Both the position numbers and the translations under genes were made by a program. From positions 452,320 through 516,319 of the forward strand of contig JAVJNS010000026.1 in assembly GCA_040217155.1 (NCBI GenBank): a DNA stretch of 64,000 nucleotides, given 5' to 3'. Under the pieces are notes generated by a model that worked only from the letters and a program-made list of their open reading frames with translations, was not told where the DNA came from and searched no databases. How positions within the stretch are numbered: the first letter of the stretch is position 1; each line of letters opens with the position of its first letter. Source of the DNA: Pelagibius sp040217155 (GTDB lineage Bacteria; Pseudomonadota; Alphaproteobacteria; Kiloniellales; Kiloniellaceae). Of the stretch, positions 7,131 through 15,557 are shown one piece after another.

Positions 7131-8357
7131 TCAGCCGGCGCGGGCGAGGCGGTCGACGCCTTCTTCGCGGATCGGCCAATGCACGGCGGCGGCCAGCAGG
7201 CCGAGGGCCACGCTGCCCCACCACACCAGATCGTAGGAGCCGGTGACGTCGAAGAAGTAGCCGCCCAGCCAGACCCCGAGGAAGGCGCCGAGCTGATGGC
7301 TGAAGAAGACGATGCCGAACAGCATGGCCATGTGGCGGGTGCCAAAGAACTGGGCCACCAGGCCGGAGGTCAGCGGCACGGTCGACAGCCACAGGAGGCC
7401 GATGGCGGCGGCGAACAGCAGCACGCTGGCATTGCTCGTCGGCAACAGGATGAAGAGGGCGATGGCCACGGCGCGCGCGAAGTAGAGGCCGGAAAGCAGG
7501 TACTTCTTGCTAAAGCGCCCGCCCAAGACACCGGCGGTGTAGGCGCCGACGATGTTGGCGCCGCCGACGATGGCCAGCGCCCAGGCGGCGAGTCCGGCGT
7601 CCAGGCCCTGGTCGGTGATGTAAGCCGGCAGATGGGTCTGAATGAAGGCGACATGAAAGCCGCAGACGAAAAAACCCAGGGTCAGCAGGTTGTAGCTGTT
7701 GTGGCTGAAGGCCTCCTTCAGAGCCGCGCCGGTCGACTGGGGAATCTGGCCCCAGTGGTCGGCGCGGCCGGCCAGGGCCGCGGCGCAGGGCACCATGGCA
7801 AAGGCGAGAAAGCCGAAGAGAGTGAGGGCCATGGACCAGCCGTAGGCCGAGATGAAGGCCTGGCCCAGCGGCACCACGAAGAACTGTCCGGCCGAGCCGG
7901 CGGCGGTGCCGATGCCCAGCGCCCAGGAGCGCTTGTCTTCCGGCATCAGGCGGGCGAAGGCGGCGAGCACGATGGCGAAGGACGCGCCGGCGACGCCGAC
8001 GCCGACCAGCAGGCCGGCCGACAGGGTCAGCATGCCCGGCGTCGAAACCTGCGCCATGAGGAACAGCCCGGCGGCGTAGACCAGCGCGCCGAGGGTCAGC
8101 ACCCGCCCGGCGCCGTAGCGGTCGGCGAGGGCGCCGGCGACCGGCTGGCACAGGCCCCAGAGCAGGTTCTGCACGGCGATGGCGACGGCGAAGACCTCGC
8201 GGCCCCAGCCGAAATCGCCGGACATCGGCGCCAGGAACAGCCCGAAGCTGGAGCGAATGCCGAACGACAGCAGGGCCAGCACGCAGCCGGCACCGATGAC
8301 GACTGCGGGCGTGCGCCAGCCGGCAGAAATGGATGGCGGAGGGGGCGACACCGACAT
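7131..8357 (-). CDS. MFS transporter (oxalate/formate antiporter-like group)
   Basis: Inner-membrane secondary transporter of 408 aa with twelve predicted helices. The first loop contains GDFGWGREVFA and the conserved ADRYGAGRVL, the MFS motif between helices 2 and 3. The second half contains GVLGGRFSKKYLL at the equivalent loop. The N-terminal SSFGLFLAPMSGDFGW pattern is typical of monocarboxylate/oxalate-formate-type MFS carriers in proteobacteria. The substrate is not identifiable. It likely forms a unit with the small membrane protein downstream. Confidence 0.9.
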   Translation of the reverse strand: MSVSPPPPSISAGWRTPAVVIGAGCVLALLSFGIRSSFGLFLAPMSGDFGWGREVFAVAIAVQNLLWGLCQPVAGALADRYGAGRVLTLGALVYAAGLFLMAQVSTPGMLTLSAGLLVGVGVAGASFAIVLAAFARLMPEDKRSWALGIGTAAGSAGQFFVVPLGQAFISAYGWSMALTLFGFLAFAMVPCAAALAGRADHWGQIPQSTGAALKEAFSHNSYNLLTLGFFVCGFHVAFIQTHLPAYITDQGLDAGLAAWALAIVGGANIVGAYTAGVLGGRFSKKYLLSGLYFARAVAIALFILLPTSNASVLLFAAAIGLLWLSTVPLTSGLVAQFFGTRHMAMLFGIVFFSHQLGAFLGVWLGGYFFDVTGSYDLVWWGSVALGLLAAAVHWPIREEGVDRLARAG

Positions 8358-8691
8358 AGGCGAATGATCCAGGAGCCAATTCTACAAGGCACGGCAAGTC
8401 TAGGGGGAGGCCGGCAAGCGGGCAAACCTCCAGCTTACCTAGGCGCCATGACCCACGGACATGGCTGAGCCGGTGGTCCCGTCGAGGTCGTCGCTCGGCT
8501 CCCCGAGCTCGCTGGTGGCCGGTGCCGACGGCGCGAACCGGCAGTCCGCGGTCTACAGCTGAGCCTGGTGACTGCCAGAGCGGGCTGAAGTGCTCACGAG
8601 CAAGTGAAGACGTGACGGGTCTTGCGCGCTTTGTCGCTCTCTGGCTTCGGGTAGACTTTTCAGCTTGGCGAACAACTTAGGGAGCGGTGCG
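8358..8691. other. Intergenic region without a recognised gene
   Basis: This 334-base gap separates the leftward MFS gene from the rightward metallo-hydrolase. No credible open frame is seen on either strand. Near its right end TTGTCG (8631-8636) and TAGACT (8652-8657), 15 bases apart, are a weak promoter candidate for the hydrolase. The Shine-Dalgarno aggga is at about 8679. Confidence 0.4.
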
Positions 8692-9558
8692 ATGAATCGG
8701 CAAATGAAAGCGGTCTGGCTCGCGGTCGTTCTCCTCTTGGGTAGCGGCGCGGCCATGGCGCAGCAAAGCGGCGATCCGAAGCGGTCGATCACGCCCATTG
8801 CCGGCGATCTCTACCGCTTCCAGAACAATTTCCATTTTTCCGTCTTGTTCGTCACGGACGCCGGCGTCATCGCCAGCGATCCGATCAATGCCGCGGCCGC
8901 AAGCTGGCTGAAGGAAGAGGTGCAAAAACAATTCGGTCAGCCGATCCGCTATGTTGTCTACAGCCACGATCACGCCGATCACATATCGGGCGGGGAGGTC
9001 TTTGCCGAAGACGGCGCGGTCATCGTCGCGCATGAAAACGCCGCCGCGGCGATCGCCGGAGAGCAACGGCCGACGGCAATGCCGGACATCACCTATTCCG
9101 ACCGCATGACGCTCTCTCTCGGCGGCAAGACGGTGGAGTTGATCCACGTCGGTCCCAACCACTCGAACAACATGACGGTCATGTATTTTCCGGCTGAACG
9201 GGCGGTCTTTACCGTCGATTTCATCTCGGTTAAGCGGCTACCCTTCCGGACGCTGGGGGATTCCTACTTCCCGGAATGGATGGAGGCGATCCGCCGGGTC
9301 GAGGCCATCGACTTCGACATTCTGGTGCCCGGCCACGGCGATATGGGCACCAAGGCCGACGCCGCCGACCACCGCGGTTACCTCGAAGCGCTCTATGCCG
9401 AAGTCTTGGCGGCGGCGCGGGCCGGAAAGTCGGTTGAGGAGATGAAGGCGACGATTACACTCGACGCTTATAAGGACTGGGCGCAGTACGACGGCTGGCG
9501 TGAGGAGAACATCGAAGGCATGGCGGCCAACATCGCCTTGCACCGCCGCGGCAACTAA
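8692..9558 (+). CDS. Periplasmic metallo-beta-lactamase-fold hydrolase
   Basis: A 288-aa protein with a Sec signal peptide (MNRQMKAVWLAVVLLLGS, cleavage after AMAQ). It carries the metal-binding signature SHDHADH at His92-x-His94-x-Asp96-His97, a further His in VGPNHSNNM, an Asp in FTVDFISV, and a final His in LVPGHGDMG. The pattern is that of the subclass-B-like/SoxH-like periplasmic MBL-fold proteins, not proven beta-lactamases. It could be an esterase, quinoprotein-relay protein or lactonase. The start at 8692 has the Shine-Dalgarno agggag. It stands upstream of the ECF42 operon, separated by 150 bases. Confidence 0.85.
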   Translation: MNRQMKAVWLAVVLLLGSGAAMAQQSGDPKRSITPIAGDLYRFQNNFHFSVLFVTDAGVIASDPINAAAASWLKEEVQKQFGQPIRYVVYSHDHADHISGGEVFAEDGAVIVAHENAAAAIAGEQRPTAMPDITYSDRMTLSLGGKTVELIHVGPNHSNNMTVMYFPAERAVFTVDFISVKRLPFRTLGDSYFPEWMEAIRRVEAIDFDILVPGHGDMGTKADAADHRGYLEALYAEVLAAARAGKSVEEMKATITLDAYKDWAQYDGWREENIEGMAANIALHRRGN

Positions 9559-9633
9559 GCCCTCTCAAGGGCAGCCTGCCAACGGGCCGCTTTGCGGCGC
9601 TCATTGACGTTTGAAGATTACTTTCGCGCCCGA

Positions 9634-9660
9634 TGTCGATTTCGACGCGCGCCGTTCGTC
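9634..9660 (+). promoter_or_regulatory. Candidate ECF42 autoregulatory promoter
   Basis: TGTCGA at 9634-9639 and CGTC at 9657-9660 are separated by 17 bases, about 50 bases before the DGPF gene. Work on ECF42 factors in Streptomyces reported TGTCGA at -35 and CG(A/T)C at -10. The match suggests that the sigma factor encoded two genes later drives this operon. The motif is short, so chance is possible. Confidence 0.5.
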
Positions 9661-9710
9661 TGGGAAGTACAAGAGCATGGAGTTCTTGGTTGAGAACAGG
9701 GGAAACGCAA

Positions 9711-10064
9711 ATGCACTACATGTGTCTTATCTATGCGGCCGAGGGTTCGGGGCCGCAGCCCGGAACGCCGGAATTTGGCGCCTTTATGAAGGGCTATGGC
9801 GATTTCACCGAAACCGTCAAATCGGACGGCAAGTTTGTGGCGGGCGATGCGCTGCAACCCATCGCCACGGCGACGACTGTGACCGTTCGCGGCGGCAAGA
9901 ACCAAACGACGGACGGTCCCTTTGCCGAAACCAAGGAACAACTGGGCGGCTACTATCTCCTCGACTGCGCCGATCTCGATGAAGCGATCAAATACGCCGC
10001 GATGATCCCTTCGGCGGCGTTCGGGCGAATCGAGGTGCGGCCGGTGGTGGTCTGGGACCACTGA
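9711..10064 (+). CDS. YCII-related (DGPF) domain protein
   Basis: A 117-aa ferredoxin-like-fold protein of the YCII/DGPF family. The eponymous motif appears as TTDGPFAETKEQLGGYYLLD, followed by the amphipathic helix DEAIKYAAMIPS. No signal peptide. The start is the ATG at 9711, just after a gggga-type ribosome site; upstream codons in the frame are not family-like. These proteins are found next to ECF42 sigma factors and are thought to be part of the regulated response, but their biochemical activity is unknown. The gap to the sigma gene is 25 bases. Confidence 0.9.
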   Translation: MHYMCLIYAAEGSGPQPGTPEFGAFMKGYGDFTETVKSDGKFVAGDALQPIATATTVTVRGGKNQTTDGPFAETKEQLGGYYLLDCADLDEAIKYAAMIPSAAFGRIEVRPVVVWDH

Positions 10065-10089
10065 TCGACATTGAACCTGGTGCGGAGTC

Positions 10090-11334
10090 ATGCTGCCCCC
10101 ACACGCTCTCGAACAGACCATCGGCAGAACCGTTCGCGAGGAGTGGGGGCGCATCCTCGCCTCACTCGTCAAAACCGTCGGTGATTTTCAGCTTGCGGAG
10201 GACTGCCTGCAGGATGCGGTCGTCGCAGCGATGGTACACTGGCGCAAGAACGGCCTCCCAGCCGCGCCGGATGCCTGGCTGATCACCGCGGCGCGCAGAA
10301 AAGCCATAGACCGCCTCCGCCGGGACCGGAATTTTTCTCTCAAGCGAGACAGTATCTCCTACGCCCTCGACCTCGAGCAGCAGTTGTCAGATGAGAGCGA
10401 GGCAGGGGCGATTCCCGACAAGCGTCTGGAGATGGTCTTCACCTGCTGCCACCCGGCCTTGGAAGAAAAGACCTGTGTCGCGCTGACCCTGCGCACCCTC
10501 GGCGGCCTCACCACGGACGAAATCGCCGGCGCCTTTCTCGACAAGCCTGACGCCATGGCGCAGCGCCTCGCAAGGGCGAAAAAGAAAATCGCCCTGGCTG
10601 GAATTCCCTACGAGATCCCCGACCGCTCTGCTCTGCCCGAGAGAGTTTCTTCCGTCCTGGGCGTCATCTACCTGATTTTCAATGAGGGGTATTCGGCTTC
10701 GAACGGTGGAAGCCTCACCAGAGGCGATCTGAGTAGCGAAGCCATTCGACTGGCGCGCATAATCCATCGCCTCCTGCCGCAGGAGACGGAGGTGTCCGGC
10801 CTTCTCGCACTCATGCTGCTGCACGACTCGCGGCGTTTTGCGCGCGTGAACGAGCAGGGTGCGATGGTCCCGCTGGAACATCAGAACCGGCAGCGCTGGG
10901 ATAGGACGAAGATCGCCGAAGGAGTCTCCATTCTCGAGGCGGCGTTGCCCAAACGCAGGCTTGGTCCCTATCAGTTGCAAGCGGCGATCAGCGCCGTTCA
11001 CGCCCAGAGCCCGTCATGGGCCGAGACCGATTGGTTGCAGGTATCCTTGCTCTACGAGCGGCTTCACGCGTACCAGCCTTCGCCGGTCGTGCGCATCAAC
11101 CAGGCCGTCGCCGTGTCTTACGCCCAGTCGCTCGAGGCCGCGCTCGCCCTGCTGAATGAGGCGGCGAGTAATGGAAAACTGGACAACTACCAGCCGTATT
11201 TTGCGGCCAAGGCCGACTTCCTGGCGCGATCCGGTGAACGGGCCAAAGCGAAAGACTGCCTCGCCGCCGCGATCAGGCTGTCAGGGAACGATCTTGAAAG
11301 GGCCTTTCTGGAGAGCAAAGCGGCGCTTCTCTAG
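10090..11334 (+). CDS. ECF42-type RNA polymerase sigma factor with C-terminal extension
   Basis: A 414-aa alternative sigma factor, about twice the length of a normal ECF sigma. Region 2 lies at about residues 10-95 (LVKTVGDFQLAEDCLQDA, DAWLITAARRKAIDRLRRDR) and region 4 at about 115-180 (LTLRTLGGLTTDEIAGAFL, AQRLARAKKKI). It is followed by a long helical, TPR-like extension (VIYLIFNEGYSASNGG, SLLYERLHAYQPSPVV, AKADFLARSGERAKAKDCL). Group 42 members lack a classical anti-sigma factor and depend on this extension for activity. The upstream DGPF gene and the promoter-like motif at 9634 complete the standard module. No transmembrane anti-sigma gene is nearby. Confidence 0.93.
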   Translation: MLPPHALEQTIGRTVREEWGRILASLVKTVGDFQLAEDCLQDAVVAAMVHWRKNGLPAAPDAWLITAARRKAIDRLRRDRNFSLKRDSISYALDLEQQLSDESEAGAIPDKRLEMVFTCCHPALEEKTCVALTLRTLGGLTTDEIAGAFLDKPDAMAQRLARAKKKIALAGIPYEIPDRSALPERVSSVLGVIYLIFNEGYSASNGGSLTRGDLSSEAIRLARIIHRLLPQETEVSGLLALMLLHDSRRFARVNEQGAMVPLEHQNRQRWDRTKIAEGVSILEAALPKRRLGPYQLQAAISAVHAQSPSWAETDWLQVSLLYERLHAYQPSPVVRINQAVAVSYAQSLEAALALLNEAASNGKLDNYQPYFAAKADFLARSGERAKAKDCLAAAIRLSGNDLERAFLESKAALL

Positions 11335-11452
11335 TGCCTTGGCTGAAGTGTCTGCCTCGCGCGGGGACGCGATGCTACGGCACGGCGAAGCGAGGAAAGG
11401 CGCCCCACTTCCAATTTGCCGCCGCCGCCGCGGACGGTTACCCTCCCGCCCT

Positions 11453-11929
11453 ATGACCATTCTGCCCTATCAAGCCCTCTATTTCGAGGATCTCAGCCTC
11501 GGCATGACCGAGGTCTACAGCAAGCTTGTCAGCGCTTCGGATGTGGTCGGCTTCGCGGAGATTACCGGCGACCGCAACCCGATCCACCTGTCGGAGCACT
11601 TCGCCGCCAAGACGCCGTTCAAGGGCCGCATCGCCCACGGCCTCTACACGGCCAGCCTGATTTCGGCGGTGATCGGCACGCGGCTGCCCGGCCCGGGCGC
11701 CATCTACATTTCCCAAACCCTGCGCTTCCTGGCGCCGGTGAAGATCGGCGACCTTGTCGAGGCCAGCGTCACGGTGACCGAATTGGATGCCGACCGGCGC
11801 CGCGCCGGGCTCACCTGCCGCTGCAGCGTCGACGGCAACGCCGTTTTGGAGGGCGAGGCTCTGGTAAAGGTCCCCAGGAAGGATGCGGACGGAGCGGCGG
11901 CTGGTGAAGCGGAGCGGGAAGACTCCTGA
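11453..11929 (+). CDS. MaoC-like (R)-specific enoyl-CoA hydratase
   Basis: A 158-aa single hot-dog domain. The hydratase-2 motif FAEITGDRNPIH contains the catalytic Asp and His, followed by KGRIAHGLYTASLISAV, as in PhaJ-type enzymes that supply (R)-3-hydroxyacyl-CoA for polyhydroxyalkanoate or fatty-acid metabolism. The start is the ATG at 11453; the longer open frame upstream is low-quality. No PHA synthase is in view, so the physiological role is inferred only from the family. Confidence 0.87.
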   Translation: MTILPYQALYFEDLSLGMTEVYSKLVSASDVVGFAEITGDRNPIHLSEHFAAKTPFKGRIAHGLYTASLISAVIGTRLPGPGAIYISQTLRFLAPVKIGDLVEASVTVTELDADRRRAGLTCRCSVDGNAVLEGEALVKVPRKDADGAAAGEAEREDS

Positions 11930-11983
11930 CGGAAAAGGGCGGCCTGAAGATCTTGGCCCCCGGCCATCGGTGCGGCGAGGGCG

Positions 11984-12691
11984 TCAGACCGCATGGGTCA
12001 GTCCGCCATCGATGCGAAGGTTCTGGCCGGTCATGTAGGCCGCTTCTTCGGAGGTGAGATAGGCGATCAGCGACGAAACCTCGCTCGCTTTGCCATAGCG
12101 CCCCATGGGAATGCGGGCGCGGCGGTCTTCAGTCTCGGGGAGGCTGTCGATAAAACCGGGCAGAACGTTGTTCATCCGAATGTTGTCGGCGGCGTACTTG
12201 TCGGCGAACAGCTTGGTGAAGCCGGCCAGGGCGGCGCGGAAAACCCCGGAGGTGGGGAACAGCGGGTCCGGCTCAAAGGCCGCAAAGGTCGAAATGTTCA
12301 CGATGGCGCCGCCGCCCTGGGCGGCCATGATGGGCGCCACGATGCGCGTGGGACGCACGACGTTCAGCAGATAGACCTCCATCCCGAGGTGCCAATCGTC
12401 GTCGCTGATCTCCAGCACCGGTCCCTTCGGCCCATGCCCCGCCGAATTGACCAGCACGTCGACGCGGCCCCAGCGCGCCATGGCCAGGTCCGCGAGCTTC
12501 TGGATATCCGCGGCCGAGCGGTTCGACCCGGTCACGCCGACGCCGCCGAGCTCCTCGGCCAGCGCCTCGCCCTTGCCTGACGACGAAAGGATGGCGATGT
12601 TAAAGCCTTCGGCGGCGAGACGCCGCGCCGCGTCCGCGCCCATGCCGCTGCCGCCGGCGGTGATGACGGCTGTTTTCGAAGCCACGATCAT
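11984..12691 (-). CDS. Atypical SDR-family protein lacking the catalytic Tyr and Lys
   Basis: A 235-aa Rossmann protein with the cofactor motif TAGGSGMG, the NSAG-type motif LVNSAGHGPKG and the C-terminal YMTGQNLRIDGGLTHAV, all typical of SDRs. Where YxxxK should lie it reads SGVFRAALAGFTK, so the catalytic Tyr is Phe and the Lys four residues on is Ala. I believe this substitution is shared by a recognisable subgroup of SDRs. It may be a binding protein or use another chemistry. The start MIVASK follows the Shine-Dalgarno aaggaga. It diverges from a LysR regulator and may be controlled by it. Confidence 0.85.
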   Translation of the reverse strand: MIVASKTAVITAGGSGMGADAARRLAAEGFNIAILSSSGKGEALAEELGGVGVTGSNRSAADIQKLADLAMARWGRVDVLVNSAGHGPKGPVLEISDDDWHLGMEVYLLNVVRPTRIVAPIMAAQGGGAIVNISTFAAFEPDPLFPTSGVFRAALAGFTKLFADKYAADNIRMNNVLPGFIDSLPETEDRRARIPMGRYGKASEVSSLIAYLTSEEAAYMTGQNLRIDGGLTHAV

Positions 12692-12801
12692 TTCTCCTTG
12701 GTCTGTGTCTGGTGCAAATCTGGACTTCTGAACGTCCCTTGACCAATCATGTCTCGTCGCGTCAGGCTGTAGAAAAACTACTGCCTTGGGAAGGAAAATC
12801 C

Positions 12802-13665
12802 TTGCGTGCGCCCAACCTGAACGCTCTGCGGATGTTTGACGCTGCGGCACGGCATCTGAATTTCCGGTTCGCTGCGGAAGAACTGAACCTGACGCAGGGG
12901 GCGGTGGCGCAGCAGGTGCGACGGCTCGAAGCGGAACTGGGGGTACAGCTGTTTCTCCGTCAGGCGCGCGGTCTCGCGTTGACCGAGGCCGGACGCAGCT
13001 ATCATGGCCCCGTTCGGCGCGCGCTGGGGATCATCGACGGCGCCACCCGGACACTGCGGCCCGAGTGTGCGCGCATCACCCTCAGTGTAACGCCTTCGTT
13101 TGCTTCGAAATGGCTGGTGCCGAGACTGGGCAGCTTCGCGCAGCTGCATCCTGATATCGACTTGCATACCGTCGCCAGTGAACGGCTTGCCGATTTCCAG
13201 TCCGACGGCATCGATATCGCCATCCGCCAAGGGCGACCGCCCTTCGAAACAGGGCTGCACAGCGCGCTGCTCGCACCGCTCGACCTCTGCGCCGTGTGCA
13301 GTCCCGGATACGCTGACGAAGCGGGCCCGATCGCCCAATTCGAGGATCTAGCGGCGCGTCGTCTCATTCAGGACAGTCACGCCTACTGGGAAAGGCTGCT
13401 TGAGGGCGCCGGCACGAAGCCCAAGCAGCGGATGCTGCAGTTCAATCAGACGGCGCTCGCCATGGACGCGGCGGCGAACGGGCAGGGCATAGCGCTTGCG
13501 CCGTGGCTTCTGCTGGAGGACGAGATCTCACGGGGCAGGCTCGTCGTGCTGTGGCAGGACACAGGCGCCGATCAAAGCGGCTACTACGTCGTTCATCCGG
13601 TCGAGCGGAAACCGGACCCGGCACGCGATGCCGTCACGCAGTGGATCCTGTCCGAGGCGTCCTGA
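12802..13665 (+). CDS. LysR-family transcriptional regulator (GcvA-like)
   Basis: A 287-aa regulator if translation begins at TTG 12802, which has the Shine-Dalgarno aaggaaaa and puts RAPNLNALRMFDAAARHLNF at the N-terminus, as in GcvA-like LysR proteins. An ATG at 12712 in frame would add 30 residues of poor quality. The winged HTH covers about residues 6-65 (AEELNLTQGAVAQQVRRLEA), and the substrate-binding domain follows (FASKWLVPRLGSF, DIAIRQGRPPFE). It is divergent from the atypical SDR gene across about 110 bases, the usual arrangement of a LysR protein and its target. The effector is unknown. Confidence 0.88.
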   Translation: MRAPNLNALRMFDAAARHLNFRFAAEELNLTQGAVAQQVRRLEAELGVQLFLRQARGLALTEAGRSYHGPVRRALGIIDGATRTLRPECARITLSVTPSFASKWLVPRLGSFAQLHPDIDLHTVASERLADFQSDGIDIAIRQGRPPFETGLHSALLAPLDLCAVCSPGYADEAGPIAQFEDLAARRLIQDSHAYWERLLEGAGTKPKQRMLQFNQTALAMDAAANGQGIALAPWLLLEDEISRGRLVVLWQDTGADQSGYYVVHPVERKPDPARDAVTQWILSEAS

Positions 13666-13881
13666 ACCGCCAAGCCCGCAGATCGCGTGGAGGCTTTCAT
13701 TGCCCTTGCTCCGAAGGCGGGCCAACACCGCCATTGCTTCCCATGAGAGCAAAGATTCGCAATACTCCTGTCTTGAACCGGATCCTCTGGTGGCCCCGAT
13801 TGAAGAGCGCCTCCGCCTCAGAGGAAGGATGACTTCGGCGAGACCGGTTACCCTGGATACTGGCGCAACGGGAGAAGAAGC

Positions 13882-14367
13882 ATGTGGCGCGGCATCGCGA
13901 TCTTTCTGCTTGGCGGATTGCTGGGCACGGCATTCGGTGTGGCTGTTGGCTTCTTTGTCTTTACCTATGTCTTTCCACCGCCTGAAGCCATGGATACCTT
14001 GACCGCGGACGAGCGCAGCGAGTTGCTGGCGCGCGGACAATTCATCCACGCCGATCCGTCTGATCCGATCCACTATGGTAAGGGGAGCGTCGCCGTCTAC
14101 GGAACGATCGTGTATCTTGATGCAGATTTCGAAGTTGGACCCGGCCCGAAGTATCACGTCTACCTGGTGCCTCGTCGTGAAGTCCGCGATGAGGCGGCAG
14201 TCGAAGGCTCCATGTTCGTTGACCTCGGCCGGCTGCGCGCCTTCAAAGGCAGTCAGAAATACTCGGTTCCAGCCGGTGTTAATCTGGAGGACTATCCGAG
14301 CGTCGTGATCTGGTGTGCTCAGTTCGGCGTGTTGATTTCGCCGGCCGACCTGTCTTTCGAAAGTTGA
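13882..14367 (+). CDS. Membrane-anchored DM13-domain protein
   Basis: A 161-aa protein with an N-terminal anchor (IAIFLLGGLLGTAFGVAVGF), then an extracytoplasmic DM13 domain from about residue 50. Recognisable parts are GQFIHADPSDPIHYGKGSVA, KYHVYLVPRREV, LRAFKGSQKYSVPAG and VVIWCAQFGVLISPADL. The lone Cys in VVIWCAQF is the conserved DM13 cysteine thought to take part in redox chemistry. Start and Shine-Dalgarno (gggagaag) are clear. The following YqaA-like gene begins 15 bases after the stop, so they are probably co-transcribed. Confidence 0.8.
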   Translation: MWRGIAIFLLGGLLGTAFGVAVGFFVFTYVFPPPEAMDTLTADERSELLARGQFIHADPSDPIHYGKGSVAVYGTIVYLDADFEVGPGPKYHVYLVPRREVRDEAAVEGSMFVDLGRLRAFKGSQKYSVPAGVNLEDYPSVVIWCAQFGVLISPADLSFES

Positions 14368-14382
14368 CCGGCATGGCGGCAA

Positions 14383-14844
14383 ATGGCCGCCTTTTCGCTG
14401 CAGCAACCTTCCGTGGTTGACCTCGGCATCTACACGGGGCTGTTCCTCATCGCCTTCCTGGCCGCAACGATTTTTCCGGCCCAGTCGGAGGTCGGCCTCG
14501 CTGGGCTTATTCTTTCAGGCGACTATTCCATTGCCCTGCTGGTCGCCGTGGCCAGCGCCGGCAACACTCTCGGTGCGCTGGTCAATTGGGTCATCGGGCG
14601 CGGCGTCGAGCGCTTCAGCGACCGGCGGTGGTTTCCCGTCACACCGGCCCGCTTGGAGCGGGCGACCCGCTGGTACCGACGCTACGGCAGGTGGAGCCTG
14701 CTGCTCAGCTGGGCGCCCATCGTCGGGGACCCTCTTACCGTCGTCGCCGGCGTGCTGCGGGAGCCGCTCGCCAGCTTTTTCCTGCTTGTCGCGCTTGCCA
14801 AGACCTGCCGCTACATTGTGGTCGCCGCCGTGGCGCTGATCTGA
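14383..14844 (+). CDS. YqaA-like DedA-superfamily membrane protein
   Basis: A 153-aa integral membrane protein with about four hydrophobic segments. The region FPAQSEVGLAGLI and the loop NTLGALVNWVIGRGVERFSD resemble YqaA/SNARE-associated proteins, as do WYRRYGRWSLLLSWAPIVGDP and the closing CRYIVVAAVALI. These belong to the DedA clan of membrane proteins, some of which move lipids; the role of YqaA itself is not established. It follows the DM13 gene closely. Confidence 0.75.
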   Translation: MAAFSLQQPSVVDLGIYTGLFLIAFLAATIFPAQSEVGLAGLILSGDYSIALLVAVASAGNTLGALVNWVIGRGVERFSDRRWFPVTPARLERATRWYRRYGRWSLLLSWAPIVGDPLTVVAGVLREPLASFFLLVALAKTCRYIVVAAVALI

Positions 14845-15059
14845 GATCGGCTGCTGCTCTATTGGCCTGACGATGCAGAATGGTCAAGGTCCAAAACGGC
14901 GTTGCAGCCGCCATGCGGCAAACCGAAAAGGGACTTATCCGCTTTCGGATCAGAGCGTGATCGGGATGTTTGGAGTCGATTTGATGGCCAGTGGCGGCTG
15001 ACTGCATCACCATCCGTTGGCCTTGCAGAACCACCGGATCATTTCCCGGTAACGACAGC

Positions 15060-15090
15060 AAAAAGGGCCGCCCCGTCGGGTGCGGCCCTT
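15060..15090 (-). terminator. Rho-independent terminator after grxD
   Basis: The arms AAGGGCCGC (15063-15071) and GCGGCCCTT (15082-15090) form a perfect 9-bp stem. On the minus strand they are followed by a T run (A run at 15060-15064). The structure sits 28 bases after the grxD stop and ends the leftward pur-bolA-grxD transcript. The rest of the 14845-15117 gap shows no gene. Confidence 0.8.
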
Positions 15091-15117
15091 GCTCTGCCGG
15101 CTCTTGCCGTTGCGGCC

Positions 15118-15456
15118 CTAAGCGGCGGGCCTGGCGTCGACGCCGTTGGTGTTGAGGTACTCGGCCAGCTCGCCGGACTGGAACATCTCGCGGATGATGT
15201 CGCAGCCGCCGACGAACTCGCCCTTCACATAGAGCTGGGGGATGGTCGGCCAGTTGCTGTAGTCCTTGATGCCCTGGCGGATGCCCGGGTCCTGCAGCAC
15301 GTCGACTCCTTTGAATTTTACATTGAGGTGCGACAAGATCTGCACCACGGCGGCGGAGAAGCCGCACTGTGGAAAGACCGGTGTGCCCTTCATGAACAGC
15401 ACCACCTGATTGTCGTCGACTTCCTGCTTGATCCGCGCGGCTACGGTATCATCCAT
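15118..15456 (-). CDS. grxD: Monothiol glutaredoxin Grx4
   Basis: A 112-aa monothiol glutaredoxin that transfers and senses Fe-S clusters, typically with BolA. The active site is CGFS with Cys31 (VFPQCGFSA), preceded by the glutathione-binding lysine in FMKGTP. WPTIPQLYVKGEFVGGCDI carries the cis-Pro and the GG-C-D glutathione site. The Shine-Dalgarno aaggag precedes the ATG. It lies next to bolA, as in many proteobacteria, which supports a Grx-BolA complex in iron or cluster homeostasis. Confidence 0.95.
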   Translation of the reverse strand: MDDTVAARIKQEVDDNQVVLFMKGTPVFPQCGFSAAVVQILSHLNVKFKGVDVLQDPGIRQGIKDYSNWPTIPQLYVKGEFVGGCDIIREMFQSGELAEYLNTNGVDARPAA

Positions 15457-15507
15457 AACCTGTACTCCTTTCCCGATGTCTTTGCGGCCGCGCCTTGGCA
15501 TCGGCCG

Positions 15508-15526
15508 GGGATCCCTCGTGGATCCC
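15508..15526. repeat. Perfect inverted repeat between bolA and grxD
   Basis: GGGATCC (15508-15514) and GGATCCC (15520-15526) form a 7-bp stem with a 5-base loop in the 101-base gap between the two genes. There is no T run on the transcribed strand, so it is not a classical terminator. It may be an RNA-processing or stability element. Confidence 0.4.
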
Positions 15527-15557
15527 TTGTCTGAATGTCTGTCTGACGCCTGCGGCT

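Noticed and set aside
7179..8468. 429-codon open frame antisense to the MFS transporter
   Set aside because: Composition is Gly/Ala/Glu/Gln-rich with no domain. The minus strand encodes a clear 12-helix transporter.
9611..9982. Overlapping plus-strand open frame over the DGPF gene
   Set aside because: Another frame over the same bases carries the complete DGPF domain, and this one has no family pattern.
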